This document shows, in pieces, positions 1-9,600 of a DNA stretch of 23,869 nt (the stretch's first letter is position 1; each line of letters starts with the position of its first letter). This DNA is from Hydnum rufescens UP504 (Eukaryota; Basidiomycota; Agaricomycetes; Cantharellales; Hydnaceae): positions 1 through 23,869 of the forward strand of contig MU128963.1 in assembly GCA_014904985.1 (NCBI GenBank). Direction: 5' to 3'. The notes below the pieces were generated by a model. The model was not told where the DNA came from, ran no database searches, and saw nothing but the letters and a program-made list of their open reading frames with translations. Position numbers and translations under genes: made by a program.

Positions 1-300
1 TTCCTCTTTCAGGCGCTCGATAAAGTCATCGGATAAGAGCCTGGTAGGAGCATTGACGACACCTCGAAACATGATAATGCGATCATCCTGGACGGTGCAA
101 GATACTTCCACCATCTGAGGTACGAGCCGATTAAGTTGGACTAACCGTGGATGTGTGACCTAGACTGGCGGCACGATTGGGCTCGCCTCGCCAGTAGAGC
201 AGCAATTCTTCCATGTCGAGTCGTATCTCGGCGTGTTTTTGGTGAACACATCTTGGTCGGGGTACGGCCCATACTCAGCTGAACGCTTCATACCACTGAA
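1..300 (-). pseudogene. Partial unrecognised coding stretch, runs off the left edge
   Basis: Read on the minus strand from 300 to 1, one frame is open for 100 codons except for a single in-frame TAG near 160. It reads as sensible protein on both sides of that stop, for example VFTKNTPRYDSTWKN before it and MVEVSCTVQDDRIIMFRGVV after it. The gene continues beyond base 1. Upstream, around 313-375, there is a GT...AG stretch that could be an intron, so the true exon border is uncertain. I do not recognise the family. The TAG could be a real lesion or the edge of an intron I have not resolved. No start codon is assigned. Confidence 0.35.
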
Positions 301-650
301 TACGAGATAGAACAGTCTAACTAAAATGCATATGTGATATTATGTAATACCCAACAGTCTAGGTAATCATACCTGTTGTTGCATAGGCTGCTCAAAGAGG
401 GCTGGGTCGCAAATTGATCACTGCCTCGCGGGTGTTAGTCAATCGTACCACAGGCGATCATCTTTAAACGCGGGCAATCCATCAGTTAGAGTGCACTCTT
501 GCATCGTGGCATCGACCTGCTGAAGCCAGCAGACATGCGCAAAGTGTATATTTTAGGTATGCCATCTCCTTACAGACCAGTAATTCGCGTGGAACAAAAC
601 TATTTGGCCCTCGCGACAGAGGCTACGTGCAACGGTATTCACAAATAGGT
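301..650. other. No gene recognised between flanking gene remnants
   Basis: This stretch may hold upstream exons of the minus-strand fragment or of the NACHT remnant. No open frame, repeat or RNA gene stands out by eye. Confidence 0.4.
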
Positions 651-1690
651 CCACCCCTCGATCAAGCTAGCATGGGGAGTCATCGCATCAGCGTATCAGG
701 TACGACCAGAATCAAGTTTTGTTTCTGCATGCTCTCTGACTGATGTTCCATTAGATCTCTTTTTCCCAGAGTGACCGAGATGCCAAAGTGATGGGTTTAG
801 TGCAGACTATGGAAGATAGCTGCTTCTTTGCCGATGAAACCGAGGAGTTGAAGAGACGCTCGGACAGAGATCAAGACATCATCAACCAAATACTGCGCCA
901 GGTAATGGAATGCGCGTATTTCATCCGGGACTATTTCAGGGACGAGTCCTTCAGTATGTGGGAATCGCATGTTCTCCTCCGTCCCAAGACTGATCACCCT
1001 GGCCACAGTCAAACGCGCTGTGAAGTACACAGTTTCTCTTGTGGACGCACGGATCGATACCTACAAGACGACCCTGAAGGCTCCGACAGAATCTGATTGA
1101 TCATGCCAACATGCAATGTACTGTCGTTGTGTATCGCGTCTTTGATGCCGTTCCTGAAGTTAGTAAGCTTCCATGTCTTCAGTCAATATCTGCATTCTGA
1201 GGTGCTCCACAGGGGACTTGCAAGTGCTCAGCGAACTAAAATACGCCCTGGAGGCCCATCACGATCTGGATAAAGAGTGCTTCCGAGGTACACGTACCGA
1301 GATCATCGACGCTATAGTGCGTTGGGCTGTTGGAGCGGATGCACTGTCATTTGATTCGAATGGCTCAGAAACATTGGGTTCTAATGACGTGTGTTTTGGT
1401 TGTGTGGCACGGCGGGCGTGGGCAAGTCCTCGATCCTTCGCTCATGCGCGAAACGCATTTCTGAACTCGGACGCAAGGGGTCGTACTATGGCTTCAACAA
1501 AAATAAACCCCTTGCAAACCTGACCAACCTGTTCAGCACAATCGCTCGAGACCTCGCTGAGCTCGATGACCCCACAGAAGCAGCGCCTTATCAATGCTGT
1601 CAAGCAAGACATCGCGATACGAACAAGCGATAACTGCAAATTGCAGTTCCGGCACTTCATCATTGCATCATTCGAGGATGATAAGCCCCG
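651..1690 (+). pseudogene. Decayed NACHT-type NTPase (NLR-like), N-terminal region and P-loop
   Basis: A short exon (IKLAWGVIASAYQ, ending at 699) is joined by a 55-nt intron (700-754, CTGAC branch motif) to LVQTMEDSCFF...ECAYFIRDYFRDESF. That is the conserved N-terminal region preceding NACHT domains in agaricomycete proteins. It is followed by the pre-NACHT motif CFRGTRTEIIDAIVRWA (near 1278-1328) and then by the Walker A motif GTAGVGKSS at 1406-1432. Past the P-loop, STIARDLAELDDP and KQRLINAVKQDIAIRTSDNCKLQF match the usual linker before Walker B. The reading frame changes near 960-1010, 1385-1394 and 1566-1575. Walker B, the helical domain and C-terminal repeats are not recognisable. Family members are thought to act in fungal non-self recognition or cell death. 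This copy should be non-functional. Family assignment is by motif recall. Confidence 0.72.
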
Positions 1691-2128
1691 CTGGGGAAGC
1701 CCACTCCATCGATCCATCGACCGGAGGATTTGCCAAGCAGCTGCAATAATTAGTATATACCACTGAGCCCCTAGAAAAGGCCGATAAGACGCGAAAGGCA
1801 TTGGTACACCAGCTTCAATTCTTTCTCTCGTCCTGGGATCTTCGCATGCCATATTACACACAGATACGGTCTACATGTCGAATTTAACTAGGCAAGGCAT
1901 TCGTGGCATATCTGTCTGTAACCGCCGGTCACACGCCAGTAGGTCACAGGGCACAGTGTCCAAATTTTGTCCCGAGGCTAATAGACTGATGAAGAAATGC
2001 AGCTTCCTCTTCGAAATAGCCGGGAATAGTCTTGTTCACCGTCAATGGGGGTGTGTCATTCCTCCAGGTACATCCTCTTTCCTTTCCTTTTTCATCACTC
2101 GTTCAAACAAGCTATACTGAACTGAAAG
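1691..2128 (+). other. Junction between two decayed genes, no intact gene
   Basis: The first part may be degraded downstream NACHT sequence. The second part (about 1990-2067) may be an upstream exon of the lactonase remnant, with a GT...AG stretch at 2068-2128 that would fit an intron. Neither is clear enough to annotate as a gene. Confidence 0.35.
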
Positions 2129-2688
2129 ATGCCTGTGCCATGTGCCAGTGCAACCCCCCCCCTAACGGCCTCTTTCAGATCGTCCTCGAACAAACTATTG
2201 GGAGGATACAATCCATCTCTCCCGCCATCGAAATCGAACTCGGGGCTCAAGTAACAGTCCACCCTTCCTCTTCATGACGACACGCGACGCTACGCCTGCG
2301 CACAAGGGCTATGTCGCTGCCTTTGCGCTCACATCGGATGGCCTCCTCTCATCCCGATCCTCGGCGTCCGATCCATATTCAACATTATATTCAGGTGAGT
2401 TGGAGGCGGATGTAGAGCCTCTGCACCGGTATGAGACGCCAACAAGTGGAGCGAAGCGAAGGCGAAGGCGATCGAGATTACGCCCTATTCAGTTTCCTAT
2501 ACCTTGGTCGAGACTGGGAATGGGGACATGGGGACGGTGATGGCATGGAGTGGATTGCACTCATGGATGACGAGCAGGGGTATGTGCATGTGCTCAAATA
2601 CAATGTGCAAAGCGAATCATTGAAAGGGCTTCGTCGTGTGCAGCTTGATGCAAGATCACTGGCTAGTCATGCTGTCATAGCTAGTTGA
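2129..2688 (+). pseudogene. Decayed seven-bladed propeller lactonase / carboxy-cis,cis-muconate cyclase-like gene
   Basis: Successive segments in changing frames match the C-terminal half of the fungal lactonase family (6-phosphogluconolactonase / carboxy-cis,cis-muconate cyclase-like). They are PPPNGLFQIVLEQT near 2149-2200, SPPFLFMTTRDATPAHKGYVAAFAL from about 2256, RYETPTSG near 2430-2455, and GMEWIALMDDEQGYVHVLKYN ending in SHAV at 2680. In the family these are the HPNG...YVVLEQT, FLFATTR...KGYV, TPTSGGKANA and final WVALTD...GWV blades. At least two frameshifts are needed, one near 2245-2256 and one after TPTSG, so the gene is broken. A working homologue would be a beta-propeller enzyme of aromatic-acid or sugar-lactone metabolism. 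The assignment rests on remembered motifs. Confidence 0.55.
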
Positions 2689-2760
2689 CTTGAATTATGA
2701 GCATATTCTTAGAAATTGGAACAGGTATCGAAGGATTTTGGGGCTATAGCATGGCATCGT

Positions 2761-4415
2761 TTAACAGAAACTCCATCTACACATGATGGACATCGAGGTT
2801 CTCTGATAAATTGCGTAGGCCCATGAAGCTAGCGACACAACAATTGCAGCCGGGAGGACGAATGGTGCTGAAGGCGGGAGAGCCCTAACCATAGCAGCCG
2901 CGCGACCGATAACCTTTATGGTAGTATCGACACTGAGATGTTTCCATATCATGCTTTGTCATTCAGGTCTACAGGATAGGACGATGCCCACAGACCCGGA
3001 GGATTAGGACGGTCGCTTGCAAGATCTGTAACGACATGCGTCATCAGGGCTCGAGATTCTGTCGACTTTAGACACTACACTCAAGAACTCGATTAGTCTG
3101 AACAATTGTCGCGACGACTGACGCAAGATGTGCCTGATGGTTTGGGTCATTAGAATTCCAGACGTTGACGATGTCATATGAATGACCCTAATGCATTCAT
3201 CAAGGCGGATGCCATTAAAGGTTCCAGAGAACATACAACCCCAATACTCTATAGAAATGAAAGGTGTGCATGAGGGGTGTTTCTCAAAACGCACGCACTG
3301 TCGCCCAACACTGCAAGATATCGCATAGAATAGGAACGCCAGACAAGTAATAGTGAACAGACTGGACTCACTGAATCGATGTTGAGATCTTTGTTCCGAG
3401 ACTACCTCTTTGAGCAACAGCGGAGAGCCAGCCTCCAAGATTCGGTTGCTCTGATTCAAAAGGAGCCCCGCCCGTCGTTGTCTGGGTTTTCGGACCCGCC
3501 TTTGTGGGAATATCCATGATAGAGGTCACGGTGAGGTTGATCGGTACTCGATCGTCGCTGGAAATCAGATTCTATCAGTGTGAGAATAGACGTCCAACCA
3601 ATAGCATAGACTAGAAACCTCGGTCCATGTATGTCGATTGCTTGCTACCACGTTGAGGGACTTCCCGCAGCTGGCTTTGATGGCTTCCATAGCAGTCTCT
3701 TTGGTCCAACGCTCCCATTCGACTATGTTAGTACCAACGGACCATGCGCGAACACTCTTCTTTCGCATCGCAAGCTGGTTATACTTCAGTGATTGGAAAT
3801 TGGGATACGGGATGATACGTTCCCAGCAGTCAGCATAGAGACACCAGTTTCAAGAGAACCTATCAATATACCCTTGTTGGCAAGGTCCTGCAAGAGTATC
3901 CCATCTCCTTGCTCAAAAACTTGACCTCCAGAAAACGGGGATCTCGCAGCACAACCTAGAGCCATGAGAAATCACAATTTCATGGGGGTACACTGGATAA
4001 AAGGCAATGTTACACGCACCAAATAGCATGGAGCCTGTCTTTGAGCTCCCTCCTGCGTTCCTCCTCTTGATGAACTCTTGGGTCGTTCGAAGATTCTCGA
4101 TATCTCCACCAACGAATCCTTGTGAATCGTGTAGAATGAGTCAATGGTTATCATCAGATGTGAGTTCATGATCAGTATCGTGTCGAGTGGCATGATCATC
4201 GGAGGTTCTCTATCACATGCATTGGGATCAAGTAGTGTGAGATCTCAGGAAGCAACGAGCACGCACAGTGAGGTTTTTGGCGCGGAATACTGCATTGATC
4301 AAAGAAGATTCTCCCACTCCTGACGGTGGATGTTCTACAGAGAGTGAGATGTACGGAAAGGATGCATGGCTCACTTCACCCACAACGAGAACACTAAACC
4401 TAACGACCCTACTTG
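2761..4415 (-). pseudogene. Decayed G-domain (AIG1/HSR1-like) GTPase with C-terminal hydrophobic segment
   Basis: Read from right to left, RFSVLVVG (about 4410-4385) is the first beta strand. GVGESSLINAVF (about 4326-4290) is the G1 loop, in which the essential Lys appears as Glu. LILHDSQGFVGGDIENLRTTQEFIKRR (G3 DxxG at 4131-4117) follows. After it come ERRRELKDRLHAIW, a frame-changed SGGQVFEQGDGILLQDL, and a helical stretch at 3768-3565 (SVRAWS...AIKASCGKSLNVVAS). A C-terminal part at 3459-3004 contains YWGCMFSGTFNG and LDECIRVIHM, and 2952-2761 holds the hydrophobic PFVLPAAIVVSLASWAYAIYQRT. This order matches agaricomycete 'G domain-containing' proteins. Several frame changes and the altered G1 make it a pseudogene. 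It is transcribed in the opposite direction to the NACHT and lactonase remnants and to the intact GTPase at 5288. Confidence 0.62.
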
Positions 4416-5287
4416 AGCACTGACAGGGGTATAAATGACGAACGTAGCATACCGAGAATCGTCTAGGAGAGAGTCGGCGGTGGGTCTGAGCCCCAGGGAG
4501 TCGTGCTATGCGCTGGTAGGATTTGTTGATGCTGATGGTTGAACTATCACAGTCTGGCTCGAAGTTTCAGTACCTGGATCAGTCGAATCCACAGTATAAG
4601 AACTAGCTGCGCACGATCCGGTGGCCCAAACGGGGAACTTGAAGAGCGGCATTATTGGCTAACAAATGGAATGCAGCGACGGTTTGATTGTAGGTGCATC
4701 CAGAAGACACGCTGAGGCCTCGTGCACAGTCTGATTCATCAGAATGGAAGGCGCCCGAACGAGAGGTGGATCCTCGCGAATCAGTCCCGTGAAGGGGAAT
4801 AACGACTACTGCCCCGATTGGTACGTGTTTGACCAGAATCCATCCTAGTCACTCAGACAAAATCAGGTTGTCCTGTGCACAGGAATAATCTGGGCAGCTC
4901 TCCATTGCTTTACAGCAATCAGTTGAATGTGCGAATGAGTGACCCAAAATGCATCAAATCTAGGTCCGGCAACATCCTTGACCATCAAAGTTGAGAGAAG
5001 ATGAAAGATGTACAACCGTTAGGAAGCAGATAACAACATGAGTCTCCGTGTTGCCTGGTTCGATGTTGCCAGATCAGACCGTGGTGGTAGGCCATACCTG
5101 TCCCCAGAAGGGCCCTATCTCGAGGAAGCGGCCATGGAGGTTTCTCGGATTAATCAAGTTGACATAACCGGAATGCTCTTGCTGCATGCCTGGCTTGTGA
5201 CATTTTGTAGCATGTGCACGAATGTATTTACAATAACATTGACACACCACCTACACCCACTGACGCCTTCTCTCTCCTCCGTCAACC
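4416..5287. other. Region between two divergently oriented GTPase genes
   Basis: No convincing gene is seen. A 92-codon frame beginning at 5038 has no recognisable motif. Its last part is antisense-like, low-complexity sequence overlapping the 5' leader of the downstream gene. A TATA-like GGTATAAATG lies at 4428-4437. The pyrimidine-rich stretch just before the ATG at 5288 is typical of fungal promoters and leaders. This interval should hold the promoter of the GTPase at 5288. Confidence 0.4.
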
Positions 5288-6623
5288 ATGTGGAAATCTA
5301 TCGGCAAGCATTTTAAGCTCCCCAACAAACTCTCCAAGAAAGAAGTCCCCGATGGAACCAAGGCCAGCAGGCGCTTCAGGGTCCTTATACTTGGACCGGC
5401 GAACGCGGGAAAGACCACTCTGCTCGAACGACTAACTGACAGCCCTGCTGGCGCGAGTATTGTGACCCGGAACGGAAAACGTGTAATTACTACAGATGTT
5501 CGAGCTCAGTAGAGATGCTGTTCTAATTCATCCCTTTATCTCTCAGATCAAGGAGGTCCCCAGGGGATATGATCAAGTAAGACCCATCCTATCAAAGGCA
5601 CGCTGTGGTTACTTACATTTTCATACCATCTAGCGAGGGATCCACACCATCGGTGATGAAATCACTTTCAAATCAAACCCTGATCTCGTTTTCCACGACT
5701 CTGGTGGTTTCGAGGCAGGAGGGGTCGAGGAGGTCGAGGCCGTCTGGCAATTTATTCGAAAGCGCTCGTTAGCTTCACCTTCACAGCAGTTGCATGCAAT
5801 TTGGTGTGTTTACATGTTGGTTCATACACCTTCACACTTGGACTCATTGATTGCTCCAGGCTCTGCATCCCAACCGATAATGACAGGCCCTTTGGATTCC
5901 TGCAGTCAGGCTTTTTCTCCGAGCCCACAGGATCAGGTATGTCCCATGAGTTGCAGCATTCAATCCTTTCTCTTATGCACTGGTCCATGTGTATGTTCAG
6001 TGCCTGTGATCGGGATTTTCACCAAGCTGGATGGAAGAAAGACGAAAATTATGACTGAAGTTCTCGGCCCTGCTCCTGATCCATCCGATTTCCTCAATTG
6101 TGTCCCGGAGGTGGAGCAGAAAGTGGCTGAATTTGTTAATGGACTCGAGACACAATTTCGGAACCAGCAATACCCACCTGCTGGTTTTCTCAGGGTTGGA
6201 AGTATGTATATTCTATCTAAGCACCAATTTTTCACAGTTAATTTTGGCTTATAGAGATGCATGAAGTTACTGAGCAGAGCATAGCATCATGCACCCAACT
6301 TCTTCGAGTCACTATGGATTCGCTTCCTGATGAGACCCAGAGATCATTGCTTTACCTCACGGTTTGGAAAAGAAACCGCCGGATTCATACCATATATGTT
6401 TTACAGCGGTGAGTGTGGATGTCCAATAGATTGATAGTGACTAACAGTCATGTTTATCTCATAGAGTCCTTGGTGGTGAAGTTGAAGGTACTGTCTCAAG
6501 CTGTATCCATGAGATGATGGTACAATTTGACTATGTACAGGGAACATTATGATGAAAGTTCCAGGACCTGGGGAAGATGAAGAATCCCAGTTATGTGCAG
6601 ATAAAGGGTTCAGGATTCTCATG
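5288..6623 (+). CDS. G-domain P-loop GTPase, first eight exons
   Basis: Proposed exons are 5288-5482, 5547-5576, 5634-5803, 5860-5936, 6001-6201, 6255-6408, 6465-6487 and 6541-6623, which give 311 codons in one frame with no stop. All seven introns are GT-AG and 53-64 nt long. Several carry good branch motifs (CTAAT in the first, TGACTAAC in the sixth). G1 is GPANAGKTT near residue 37, G3 is HDSGG in KSNPDLVFHDSGGFEAGG, and G4 is TKLD in VPVIGIFTKLDG. LHAIWLCIPTDNDRPF between them is typical of the agaricomycete G-domain family. The first donor (GTAATT at 5483) was chosen because it keeps frame; GTAGAG at 5509 would not. The family likely acts as nucleotide-dependent switches, with unknown partners. 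Exon 8 ends in phase 0 at GTGAGT, leading straight into the intron-like array. Exons 7 and 8 contain no CpG, unlike exons 1-6. Confidence 0.75.
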
Positions 6624-9600
6624 GTGAGTGACTGTACAAGTTGTGAGCAATGTATTGATTGTCTCATGCTGCAACTGCAACAACTGGTGATACATCATTG
6701 GTTTGTTGGATGGCATTGACAACATAGGAGGTATAGCCACAGACTAACATGTGGTCCACAATGACTGACTTACATGTTTCTTTGTGGCATTTATAACATA
6801 GTTGGTCAGTCTGGATCTCCAAATTTCATACATGGTGTCTGGCTCATGTATTTTTTGGTGCCACTGGGAATGCAGTGTGTGAGTGGATCTCCCATGATTG
6901 GAGATATGGTCATTCCCTGATACAGCTTTTGCTGGAATTGACAATGCAGGGGGTGAGTTTGCATCTCTTAGTTAATGTGAGGTTGCTGGGTGTATATCTA
7001 TTGGTGGCATGGATAACATAGCATGTGAGTATGCATCACCCACCTTTGGATCCACACTGTCCCTGGCTGATATATCCCTTTGTGACATTGATACTGTAGG
7101 AGGTAAGACTGCATCTCACAATTTGGTATGTAGTCACTACCTGATGCAACATTTGGTGGTATGAACAACATAGAATGTGGGTTGGCTTCCTTTACTATTT
7201 GATGTGTGATGACTGACCCATAGCTCTTCTGGTGGCATCAACAACACAGGATGTAGGTCTGGATGTCTTGGGATTTGATGCTTAGTTGCTGACTGACAAA
7301 CCTTGTGTTGGCATTCACAATGTAGTATGTGAGTGTGGATTCAATATGAGGTCCATGGCTGATATATTATTGGATGGGATGGGTAAAATAGGAAGTAAGT
7401 CCATATCCCTGAGAATTCATGGGTGGTTTCTGGCCAGTGCATCATTTGGTTGCATGGATAATGTAGTATGTATGTCAGAATTTCCTATAAGTTAGCATGT
7501 GTTTGATGTGTGGCTGGCTAATACATTGTTTGGTGACACAGATAATGCAGGATGTAAGTCTGGATTGCCTCCACCTGAATGCACTGTCACTGTATGACAC
7601 ATCACTGGATTATATCAACAATCAAGAATGTGGGCACCCATGCAATTTTCTGTGATAATTGGCTGATCCATCTTCTGGTGGTATTCACCATGTAGCTGGT
7701 GGGCAGCTTTTTTACAATTTCAACCACAGTCACTGACTGATACATTAATGGGTGGTATTCACAATGCAGGGTGTGAGTCTGCATCCCCCACTATCATTAG
7801 TTGCTAGCTGATATATGCTTCAATGCCATCAACAATGTAGGATGTAAGTCTGGTTCTCCTCAATGCAATACACAAGTGCCAGCTGACATTTCTTTGTCTG
7901 ACATGAACAATGTAGGAAGTAAGACAGGATGTCCCACAATTTAATGCATGGTCACTATCTGATACATTGTTTGGTCCCATGAAAAATGTAGCATGTAAGC
8001 TCAGATCTCTTGTAATCAATGTGGGATCACTGGCCAATATATTCTTTGTTAACATTAATAATGTAGCATGTAAGTTCTGATCCCTGCCACCTTGCTGCAC
8101 AATCACTGGATGACATACAGTATTGCTGGATGACATTGACAACCTAGCTAGTAAGCCTGGCTTCATTTTGATTCAGTATGTGGTGATTGGGTGACTCACC
8201 AATGGGATCAACAATGTAGCTGGTGGGCCTATGACCTTGCACAATTTGATGCAGGAATTGCTGGATGATTCATCATGTGCTGGCATTGACAATGTAGGAA
8301 GTGAGTTGCATGTCCTATCTGGTGTATTGTTGGCTGATACATTACCTGGGGGTGTCAAAAATGTAGGAGGTATGTTGAGATCTCAGGAAATATGATGTGA
8401 CATCACTGATGCATTGCTTGGTGGCATGGTTGATGCAAGGTGGTAAGTTTTCATTTCCCACCATCCATTGCATGGCCCTTGGTTGATATACCTTGGGGTT
8501 ACATTGTCATGACAGTATGTAAGTCCAGATCTCATACTGATCAGTGCGTGATTTCTGCCTGATTCATCTTCTGGTATCTGCAACACAGAGGGTAGGTCTG
8601 GAGCTTTGGATTGCATACCAGACTGATTCATCTATTGGTGGTGTTGATAACATAGAGAGTAAGATGAGGTCTGTTGGAATTTAACACAGGGTGCCTAGCT
8701 GATAGATTGGTTGGCTGCTTGAACACTGTAGGATGTAAGCCCATATCACCCCCTACCTGAGGAGTGGTTAGAAGTTGACACATCTTTGGGTGGGATTGAT
8801 AATGTAGGAAGTAAGTGTGGATATCCTTGAATTTGATGTATTGTCCCTTGGTGATTCATCTTTTGGTGCTGTTGACAACCTAGGGTGTAAGTGTTGATGT
8901 GTTTGCATTCAATTCATTTTCCCTTGCTGATTCATCTTTTGGTGCCATTGACAACATAGCTTGTAAGTGTGGATGTGTTCAAATTCAATGCATTGTCCCT
9001 TGCTGATTCATCTTTTGGTGCTGTTGACAACATAGCTTGTAAGTGTGGCTGTGTTTGAATTCAACCCACTGTCCCTTGCTGATTCATCTCTTGGTGCCAT
9101 TGACAACATAGGATGTAAGTGTGGATATGTTAGAAGTCAATACATTGTCCCTTGCTGATTAATCTGTTGGTGGCATTGACAACAAAGGGTGTAAGTGTGG
9201 ATGTGTTTGAATTCAATGCATTCTCCCTTGCTGATTCATCTTTTGGTGCCATTGACAACATAGCCTGTAAGTGTGGATGTGTTAGAATTCAATGCATTCC
9301 CCCTCACTGAGTCATCTGTTGGTGGCATTGACAACATAGGATGTAAGTGTGGATGTGTTAGAATCCAATCCATTGTCCCTTGCTGATTCATATTTGGTGA
9401 CATTGACAACTTAGCATGTAAGGATGGATGTGTTAGGATTCAATGCATTGTCCTTTGCTGATTCATCTTTTGATGGCATTGGAAACATAGGATGTAGGTG
9501 TGGATGTGTTGGAGTTCAATGCACTGTCCCTTGCTGATGCATCTTTGGTGGCATTGACAACATAGGCTGTAAGTGTGGATGTGTTTGAATGCAATGCATT

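Noticed and set aside
5038..5316. 92-codon frame upstream of the GTPase
   Set aside because: No motif, and it overlaps the GTPase start in another frame. It is more likely promoter and leader sequence.
5509..5546. GTAGAG at 5509 as the first GTPase donor
   Set aside because: It would shift the frame into a non-family sequence and give a 38-nt intron. GTAATT at 5483 keeps the family motif NGKR-IKEVPRGYDQ in frame.
8171..8182. Extra AG-TAT-GT inside one unit as another 3-nt exon
   Set aside because: It would create a 26-nt intron, too short for fungal splicing. The unit is of normal length without it.
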